The position numbers and the translations under genes were made by a program. Under the pieces are notes generated by a model that was given only the letters and a program-made list of their open reading frames with translations, searched no databases and was not told where the DNA came from. Shown piece after piece: positions 44,753 to 49,086 of a stretch of DNA of 49,086 nucleotides. Numbering within the stretch: position 1 is the first letter of the stretch; each line of letters begins with the position of its first letter. Origin of the DNA: Methanobacteriota archaeon (GTDB lineage: Archaea > Thermoplasmatota > Poseidoniia > Poseidoniales > Poseidoniaceae); assembly GCA_002710015.1 (NCBI GenBank), contig PAOW01000034.1, forward strand, positions 1 through 49,086, in the 5' to 3' direction.

Positions 44753-45694
44753 ATGAAAGGACTCCAATGTCTGCTAGTGGTATGTTTGCTGGCAGGACTC
44801 TCCTTATCTGGTTGCATGGGAGAGGACGAAAAGGAAAAGGACAAAGCAAAGACACTTGCCCCGATAACAAATCCTTGCTACCTTCCTACTCAATCCCTAT
44901 CACAGTCACTTACCGAGATATCTGTGAATGACGAGACTAGGTTGTTCAGACTTACAGTTCCTCAAGCTCAGCCTGGAGTAAAATTACCGGTAATCATTGC
45001 ATTCCATGGTGGTGACGGTTCACAAGAAGATTTCCAGCAGCAAAACGAATTTGATTCTCTGGCGGATCAAGAAAAATTCATCATGGCTTATGCTATTGCA
45101 GAGGATGATAGAACAGCAGCAGAGGGAGAATGGTTCCTAAATACTGCTGCAACATCGAGAGATGACAATGATTTTGCTGAGGAAATCGTTGATCAACTTT
45201 CAGAATCATACTGTGTTGATAGCGACAGGCTCTACGCTATTGGATATTCACTAGGTTCAATGTTTACCTACGAAGTTGCATGTCAATTAAACCACAAATT
45301 TGCGGCAGTTGCATCTTTTGCTGGAACGATGCCGGTAAATCCCGAAACATGTGAACTAACGGGAAGCATGGCAGTATTACACATTCATGGAAAGCTAGAC
45401 TACATAATCGATTATGATGAAGACTGGGATTGGAAAGACGGAGAACATGAAGGCGTAGGCACAATGAGCAACATACCAGGTATGATTGATTCATGGGCAG
45501 ATAGAGCAGGTTGCAAGAATGAGAATTCACATGATGATTTTGAAACCGAGCACATAGTTCACAGTGGATGTATGGGAAACACGCGAATCGAGCATTATGG
45601 TATGCAATTTCAGGAACATACTTGGCCTGAGGAAGTAGCAGATATCCCCACATATCGTCTAATATGGTCTTTCCTTAGTGAGTTTACAAATTGA
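44753..45694 (+). CDS. Lipoprotein esterase of the PHB depolymerase / LpqC type
   Basis: 313 residues. A signal LLVVCLLAGLSLSGC with lipobox Cys at about 21 gives an outer-leaflet lipoprotein, followed by a charged linker (EDEKEKDKAK). The alpha/beta hydrolase has the oxyanion segment PVIIAFHGGDGSQEDF, the nucleophile elbow GYSLGSMFTY (G-x-S-x-G), LHIHGKLDYIIDY with the acid Asp, and QEHTWP with the catalytic His. These are the hallmarks of the secreted esterases called PHB depolymerase, feruloyl esterase or LpqC. Many Cys suggest disulphides. The substrate is not defined. Start ATG 44753 is supported by a TATA-like box 24 nt upstream. Confidence 0.85.
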   Translation: MKGLQCLLVVCLLAGLSLSGCMGEDEKEKDKAKTLAPITNPCYLPTQSLSQSLTEISVNDETRLFRLTVPQAQPGVKLPVIIAFHGGDGSQEDFQQQNEFDSLADQEKFIMAYAIAEDDRTAAEGEWFLNTAATSRDDNDFAEEIVDQLSESYCVDSDRLYAIGYSLGSMFTYEVACQLNHKFAAVASFAGTMPVNPETCELTGSMAVLHIHGKLDYIIDYDEDWDWKDGEHEGVGTMSNIPGMIDSWADRAGCKNENSHDDFETEHIVHSGCMGNTRIEHYGMQFQEHTWPEEVADIPTYRLIWSFLSEFTN

Positions 45695-45701
45695 AGGCAA
45701 G

Positions 45702-46460
45702 TCAAATATTTGCTAATTCAGGCTCCGGTTTTTGATTATATTCTGATGAGACAATATCAGATTTCAGCGAATCTGCAAGGTATTTCTGCGCTTCAGTGAT
45801 ATAGTCAATAGCAATAAAATCAGGGTGTCTTGACCTATCGATTAGGTTAGAATTCATTTCTTTAGAAATTCCTTCTAGTAGTTTTCTATTTCGAGAATGA
45901 AAATTTTGTATTTTTTCTTCGGTCCATCCGGTTTTATCTATCATTAGCCAGCGGTTATACAGTGTTACTCTGGCAATGAAATTTCCGAGTTTGTGAGAAT
46001 CGTTTAGGTCATCGTCCTCTATCACAGGAACCTGGGGGTATAGAGTGGTGAAAACCTTCGCAAACATCCCAGCACCATCTGTTATTGTAAGCTGGTTTTC
46101 ACCACAATATACCATGACTTTCTCAAGACCAAAAACTGGGGAATCCTTTGAGAAAACAAAGCCACTAATTCCGGATGCAACCAAGTAGTCTGATTTTTCT
46201 TCAGCATACTTAATCATAGCTTCCGTGTGGTCTTCACCGTTTTCTGGATTAATGAGCGATATCCTTTCTTGGTCTTTGATTAACCTCAGTGCTGAACTCG
46301 ACACCCCCATGTCCAATTCAACCTCTGGGCAGACTTCGACCAATTCAAACGATTCACTCCAGTCTTGGTTGAGACCCCTAAACTCAGCGTTTTCGCCGTT
46401 ATGGCGATTCCTTTTTTTGAGGAGACAAGAACATACAGCGAGTTTAGGGTTACTTGTCAT
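45702..46460 (-). CDS. DUF523/DUF1722-type protein with a changed cysteine motif
   Basis: 252 residues. The N-terminal half follows DUF523 (TudS-like): AVCSCLLKKRNRHNG for 'SACLLG..VR.dG', then VCPEVELDMGV for 'CPE...G'. The later motif 'SPSCG' reads SPVFG (107-111), so the third cysteine expected to hold the Fe-S cluster is missing unless Cys119 substitutes. The second half starts a DUF1722-like region (NDSHKLGNFIARVTLYNRW), shortened compared with full YbgA-like proteins. Related DUF523 proteins remove sulphur from thiouracil; whether this one does is doubtful. The start ATG 46460 has a TATATAG-type box 25 nt upstream. Confidence 0.75.
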   Translation of the reverse strand: MTSNPKLAVCSCLLKKRNRHNGENAEFRGLNQDWSESFELVEVCPEVELDMGVSSSALRLIKDQERISLINPENGEDHTEAMIKYAEEKSDYLVASGISGFVFSKDSPVFGLEKVMVYCGENQLTITDGAGMFAKVFTTLYPQVPVIEDDDLNDSHKLGNFIARVTLYNRWLMIDKTGWTEEKIQNFHSRNRKLLEGISKEMNSNLIDRSRHPDFIAIDYITEAQKYLADSLKSDIVSSEYNQKPEPELANI

Positions 46461-46480
46461 GGCAATATTGCAACAACATG

Positions 46481-46490
46481 TCTATATGAA
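46481..46490 (-). promoter_or_regulatory. TATA box of the DUF523-type gene
   Basis: TTCATATAGA on the minus strand, centred 25 nt before the ATG (46460), predicts a leaderless transcript. It sits next to a piece of repeat sequence that resembles the 3' end of copy 3 of the structured element. Confidence 0.6.
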
Positions 46491-46563
46491 GGCCCGTTTT
46501 TTTCAGTGCTGAATACAATAAGGGCATGATATTCCACGAACAAATTCAGATTGAAAGAAAAAT

Positions 46564-46707
46564 GGGTGGGCCCGCTACCCCATGTCCAATAGTACTCCCG
46601 CGCACCTAGACATGTCCCGCAGGGTAGTTGCAGGAACGGGCCCTAGTATGATGCTTGTTCAATACCCTTGCGAGTTTTCAACATAGTTACATCTGCTCTT
46701 TCGAGCA
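46564..46707 (+). ncRNA. Structured repeat element, copy 1
   Basis: Segments pair in a compact order with no gaps between neighbours. The outer helix is GGGCCCG 46568-46574 with CGGGCCC 46637-46643. Complementarity CTACCC 46575-46580 with GGGTAG 46622-46627 runs to a hairpin loop (pseudoknot). The inner helix is CATGTC 46581-46586 with GACATG 46609-46614. The hairpin is TCCCGCA 46615-46621 with TGCAGGA 46629-46635 (one mismatch), loop GGGTAGT. A 3' module ends with a hairpin TGCTC/GAGCA at 46694-46707. There is no coding potential. The same layout in copy 2 with different bases makes a structured RNA or folded DNA site likely; strand is inferred. Confidence 0.55.
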
Positions 46708-47047
46708 ATTCTACTAAGAACTCTCTAAATTTAAGATTATCTCAATCTATTTTCTATGCTATTCGCTAGGCTAAATAGTAGGGGGCCAAGGTGGAAATCT
46801 ATTGCTAGACTCTAGGTCGTGGAACCTAGACTTGACCCGTTTTGATCGATTCACATCAATCTATTTTTTGCATTAAGCAGTGCCTTGCGGCAAAACAACG
46901 ATGAGTATTCAAGATATATGGCTATCGCAGGTTGGTTATTGCGCGAGCGGGGAAGAGTTTTCCAAATTGCAGTATTTCCACGTACTACAAACCGCTCATT
47001 AGGTCAAACTTTACGAAGGACACTCGACTAATAACATTAACTGTAAA
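46708..47047. other. Non-coding stretch between copies 1 and 2
   Basis: About 340 bp with no supported gene on either strand; the open frame at 46932-47231 shows no family features and runs through repeat copy 2. One strong hairpin is present: TCTAGGT 46811-46817 with ACCTAGA 46824-46830. I could find no tRNA or other known RNA pattern. It may be a degenerate cassette or a further RNA. Confidence 0.5.
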
Positions 47048-47257
47048 GGGTGGGCCCGGCTGCCCCACAGCGAAAAATAGTCCCAATTTCCGCTACCTGC
47101 GAATCTTACGCTGCGGAAAGGTCATTTTTCATAAATTGGTATCTACTAACCTGCTGTGTCTCGCAGGGCAAATGCGAGACCGGGCCCGTTGGATGTTAGT
47201 ATTGGTCTTCATCACGATTTCCTCAACTTAGTTACATCTGCTCTTTCGAGCAGATGT
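47048..47257 (+). ncRNA. Structured repeat element, copy 2
   Basis: Same order as copy 1. Outer helix GGGCCCGG 47052-47059 with CCGGGCCC 47180-47187. Pseudoknot TGCCC 47061-47065 with GGGCA 47166-47170. Inner helix CACAGC 47066-47071 with GCTGTG 47153-47158. Hairpin TCTCGCA 47159-47165 with TGCGAGA 47173-47179, loop GGGCAAA. The loop of the inner helix is longer here and itself folds (TTTCCGC with GCGGAAA). The 3' module ends in a 10-bp hairpin ACATCTGCTC 47234-47243 with GAGCAGATGT 47248-47257. Paired bases differ from copy 1 in a compensated way. The gene at 47321 starts 63 nt after the end. Confidence 0.6.
47192..47241 (+). repeat. Direct repeat flanking the 47321 gene, left
   Basis: 50 bp from GATG to CTGC inside the 3' module of copy 2; identical except one base to 48607-48656 (47212-47213 region, CATC versus CATT). 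The pair bounds a unit of 1415 bp containing a single gene. Confidence 0.85.
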
Positions 47258-47291
47258 CTGTATCGATGCCAAATATAAAAAATGCATGATT

Positions 47292-47300
47292 TTTATAAAA
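47292..47300 (+). promoter_or_regulatory. TATA box of the cassette gene
   Basis: TTTATAAAA centred about 25 nt before ATG 47321 predicts a leaderless transcript and supports that start over the upstream ATG at 47282. A second AT-rich box (about 47270-47280) is nearby. Confidence 0.55.
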
Positions 47301-47320
47301 TACAATGGAAACAGGATGTT

Positions 47321-48463
47321 ATGGCTAGAAAGTGCAATACCTGTGGTAGCACAAATTTTCTTGAAATTGTACCGACAACTAATTTCCTAGAAAATACAAT
47401 TAAGACTATGGCCAATTGGTATACTGGCCCTGCTTCGCATTATGTTACTACGGGCTATCCAAAAAGGCAATCCATTGCTGTGACGCCAAATCCGTGGATT
47501 CGCCAACGCAATATGAATCCTCAAGTGAATCATCCCGAATCTGTAATAGGAAACTTAAACCAGATTAGAGAATTGGATTTCGTTACAAAACTCATTTTGG
47601 AGAGCAATGATATTTCCTTAGAGGACTTGGCTGTGATGAATTATCAGCAGTTCAAAAAATGGTTTGAAGATGAAAATCTTAATGAAAATGGCGGATTTAT
47701 CTTTAATTCTAAGGAATATATTGATGTGGCTTCAAAGAATAATATTTCACAAATAACTAGAGTATTAAGGCAAGATGTGAATCATCTAAGTAAGTTCATC
47801 TATGAATATGTAACTAAGTTGGTTAAAGACAAGAGTCTGAGAGAACTTGTTAATTCTGCGACTACTCTTACGTTGAAGGAAATAATATCTGAAGATCACG
47901 ATATATACTCTGAGATGGCCAGGTACAATAGTGATCTCACAGAGATTATAGAAGACCTAACAAAACCAAGAGGAAAAAAGAAACAGATAAAGATTGACGT
48001 TACAATTAGTCAATTAAAAAGGATAATTGATTTCGAAACAGACGACGAACTCAAAAAGTATCGACTACAGATTAAAGATTGGATATCAAAATCACCATTT
48101 GACAGCAGTTACGATAGCATTTCTCGAATAAAGAACAATCAAAATCTAGAATATTTACTAAATCAGAAAGTAGAGCAAAAACAACTTATTTGCAGAGATT
48201 GTGGAACCGTAGGCGAAATATTCTTTGATATTGAATCAGTAATTTCAGATATTAAAAGTAGAATAGAATTTTGGGATAATGCTTGTCAATGGCTAACAAA
48301 GTTCGATAGCTCATTGGTAAATTGGGAGACTCAGAGGAAGGAAAAATTGGCAAAACAAAGGAAAGCCAGAGCAGAAAAGAAAAGGCTCGAGGAAATAGAG
48401 CGACTTGAAGCCGAACAAAAAGCAGTAGAAGAACGTTTGAAGAAATTGAAGAAAGGAGATTGA
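47321..48463 (+). CDS. Unknown protein with two CxxC motifs and coiled-coil tail, in a repeat-flanked cassette
   Basis: 380 residues; no family recognised. Two CxxC pairs, C5-C8 (CNTCG) and C291-C294 (CRDCG), lie far apart and could jointly bind one zinc. The middle is helical and charged, with Lys-rich stretches (KPRGKKKQIKI). The last 45 residues are a highly charged coiled coil (Lys/Glu/Arg/Ala). Compared with neighbours it is AT-rich and has many Asn, Ile and Lys codons, as in horizontally acquired genes. Its stop codon (48461-48463) directly adjoins the start of repeat copy 3 and its promoter follows copy 2. An upstream ATG at 47282 is possible but lies at the TATA boxes. Confidence 0.7.
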   Translation: MARKCNTCGSTNFLEIVPTTNFLENTIKTMANWYTGPASHYVTTGYPKRQSIAVTPNPWIRQRNMNPQVNHPESVIGNLNQIRELDFVTKLILESNDISLEDLAVMNYQQFKKWFEDENLNENGGFIFNSKEYIDVASKNNISQITRVLRQDVNHLSKFIYEYVTKLVKDKSLRELVNSATTLTLKEIISEDHDIYSEMARYNSDLTEIIEDLTKPRGKKKQIKIDVTISQLKRIIDFETDDELKKYRLQIKDWISKSPFDSSYDSISRIKNNQNLEYLLNQKVEQKQLICRDCGTVGEIFFDIESVISDIKSRIEFWDNACQWLTKFDSSLVNWETQRKEKLAKQRKARAEKKRLEEIERLEAEQKAVEERLKKLKKGD

Positions 48464-48667
48464 GGTGGGCCCCGGTCTCTCAAACCACGTTTTTTTCAGT
48501 AAGTGTCAGACTTAACCCCGATTTGCCATATCCCAAATAATCGCTGACTCGATCTAGTTCAATACAAACCGGCACGCCTACCTTGAGAAGGTAGAAGGCC
48601 CGTTATGATGTTAGTATTGGTCTTCATTACGATTTCCTCAACTTAGTTACATCTGCCCCTAAGGGCA
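48464..48667 (+). ncRNA. Structured repeat element, copy 3
   Basis: Begins right after the preceding stop with GGTGGGCC. Outer helix GGGCC 48467-48471 with GGCCC 48597-48601. Hairpin CTACC 48578-48582 with GGTAG 48590-48594 with a 7-nt loop TTGAGAA, as in copies 1 and 2. The loop TTGAGA can pair with TCTCAA 48478-48483. CCGGT 48472-48476 can pair with ACCGG 48568-48572, but here the helix order differs from the other copies, so this copy is more divergent. The 3' hairpin is TGCCC/GGGCA (48654-48667), a compensated change from TGCTC/GAGCA. The middle holds further short hairpins. Confidence 0.5.
48607..48656 (+). repeat. Direct repeat flanking the 47321 gene, right
   Basis: 50 bp, one mismatch to 47192-47241. 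Part of the 3' module of copy 3. The related segment of copy 1 (about 46649-46696) is more diverged but keeps the end TAGTTACATCTGCTC. Confidence 0.85.
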
Positions 48668-48703
48668 ATATTCGTAAAGCGTGCATGGTTTATGTTTTTT
48701 GAT

Positions 48704-49086
48704 TCAAACATTTTCTATCCAAGAACTGATTTCTTCACTAGGATATCCATACATTTCGAGTGTTCCGTTATCATTTATCACGAATTCAATCTCATTCCTT
48801 TCTTCTAATGAACCTAGATTGTAATGCCTTGTAGGGAAGTGGATTTGTTGATTTTCAGAACCTCTCCAGCGCAAGTTTGTGTTCCTCAGGTCTTGCTCGA
48901 ATCTTCCAGTCACAACTATATCGCAAACGTCGAAACATGCCTGCATAACTTCATCAAATTCCTCAACGTTGTAACCGGTGTAGAGAAATACTGTTTTACC
49001 CATTTTTTTAACCTCTGAAATTAGCTTAAAAATAGGCCAGGGTTGCTGCAAAGGCTCCCCTCCAAGTAGTGTAATTCCTTCAATAC
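48704..49086 (-). CDS. nrdG: Anaerobic ribonucleotide reductase activase-like protein (NrdG), partial
   Basis: The frame runs off the right edge; at least 127 residues (C-terminal) are visible. Reading from the edge it gives GITLLGGEPLQQPWPIF, which matches the radical SAM activase 'G...SGG.P......L'. Then come KTVFLYTGYNVEEF, CDIVVTGRFEQDLRN and RWRGSENQQI, close to NrdG 'G.DV.LYTGY', 'D.L.DG.F', 'L..RGS.NQR'. The cysteine triad would lie outside the window. A C-terminal extension after NQ resembles a variant rather than the shortest NrdG. NrdG makes the glycyl radical on NrdD, so deoxynucleotide synthesis without oxygen is the likely role. It could also be a related organic-radical activase. 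Confidence 0.85.
   Translation of the reverse strand, partial: IEGITLLGGEPLQQPWPIFKLISEVKKMGKTVFLYTGYNVEEFDEVMQACFDVCDIVVTGRFEQDLRNTNLRWRGSENQQIHFPTRHYNLGSLEERNEIEFVINDNGTLEMYGYPSEEISSWIENV

Noticed and set aside
46932-47231. 99-residue open frame over copy 2
   Set aside because: It runs through the structured element, has no recognisable features or promoter, and its bases are explained by the helices.
47048-47257. Integron attC site
   Set aside because: The cassette-like layout and GTTGGAT after the outer helix of copy 2 recall GTTRRRY, but copy 3 has GTTATGA and copy 1 lacks it, no matching RYYYAAC core is seen at the 5' end, and no integrase is in the window. Left open only as an analogy.
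46564-48667. IS200/IS605-type ends or TnpB guide RNA
   Set aside because: A TTAC just before the 3' hairpin recalls such ends, but there is no TnpA or TnpB gene, the 47321 protein has no RuvC or HUH motif, and the same hairpin is in all three copies.
46564-48667. CRISPR array or type III toxin-antitoxin repeats
   Set aside because: Only three widely spaced, diverged elements of 140-210 nt, no short regular spacers, no cas genes and no tandem pseudoknot array directly before a toxin.

Overview
This window reads as archaeal, and most like an uncultivated marine euryarchaeon of the Thermoplasmatota / Marine Group II (Poseidoniales) type. The domain call is firm. It rests on an eIF1A - RIO kinase - KH (Dim2) gene trio, an archaeal-type uS2, a wybutosine radical SAM enzyme (Taw1/TYW1), an 11-subunit complex I without NuoE/F/G, archaeal lipoproteins, many TTG/GTG starts, and TATA boxes about 25 nt before start codons that imply leaderless mRNAs. 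The finer placement is an inference from gene content and the abundance of large CARDB-type surface proteins.

Layout. 1-5956: two large surface proteins, a subtilisin-like protease cut by the window edge and a CARDB/NEW3-type membrane-anchored protein. 6074-17970: a tight, co-directional respiratory operon, nuoA-B-C-D-H-I-J(N)-J(C)-K-L-M-N. Its NuoH, NuoI and NuoL carry clear insertions relative to bacterial homologues. 18012-20322: a translation / ribosome-biogenesis cluster (aIF1A, RIO1, Dim2-like KH). 20303-25733: a convergent secreted protein, then a CARDB - membrane - zinc-ribbon protein and a lipoprotein. 25945-27598: uS2 and a tRNA-dihydrouridine synthase. 27611-34146 (minus strand): three winged-helix regulators, a fused 3-hydroxyacyl-CoA dehydrogenase / enoyl-CoA hydratase, a GT4 glycosyltransferase and Taw1. 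34214-35215: an AlkB-type membrane di-iron hydroxylase. 35407-41016: a MacB/FtsX-type ABC export operon with two different ATPases and a giant permease carrying an inserted pentapeptide-repeat domain. 41065-45694: a PIN-helical repeat protein, a DUF2892 membrane protein, an SDR/Rieske/small membrane protein operon, and an esterase-like lipoprotein. 45702-46460: a DUF523-type protein.

46461-48703 differs from the rest. It holds three copies of an element whose segments can fold into a compact nested structure. Copies 1 and 2 share an identical helix order: an outer helix, a loop-to-5' complementarity (pseudoknot), an inner helix, and a 7-nt-loop hairpin. Several paired positions change in compensating fashion. 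A conserved 3' module of about 50 nt ends in another hairpin, also with compensatory change. Copies 2 and 3 flank a single gene of unknown function as near-identical direct repeats, giving a cassette-like unit. I regard this as the most likely undescribed system here, either a structured RNA family or the folded ends of a small mobile cassette. The window ends inside an NrdG-like activating enzyme on the minus strand.

How the parts work together: the Nuo complex is the main energy-conserving machine, probably fed by something other than a NuoEFG NADH module. The AlkB-like hydroxylase, the fused beta-oxidation enzyme, the secreted protease and the esterase suggest a heterotroph using lipids/alkyl chains and proteins. 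The ABC exporter and surface proteins form the cell-envelope side.
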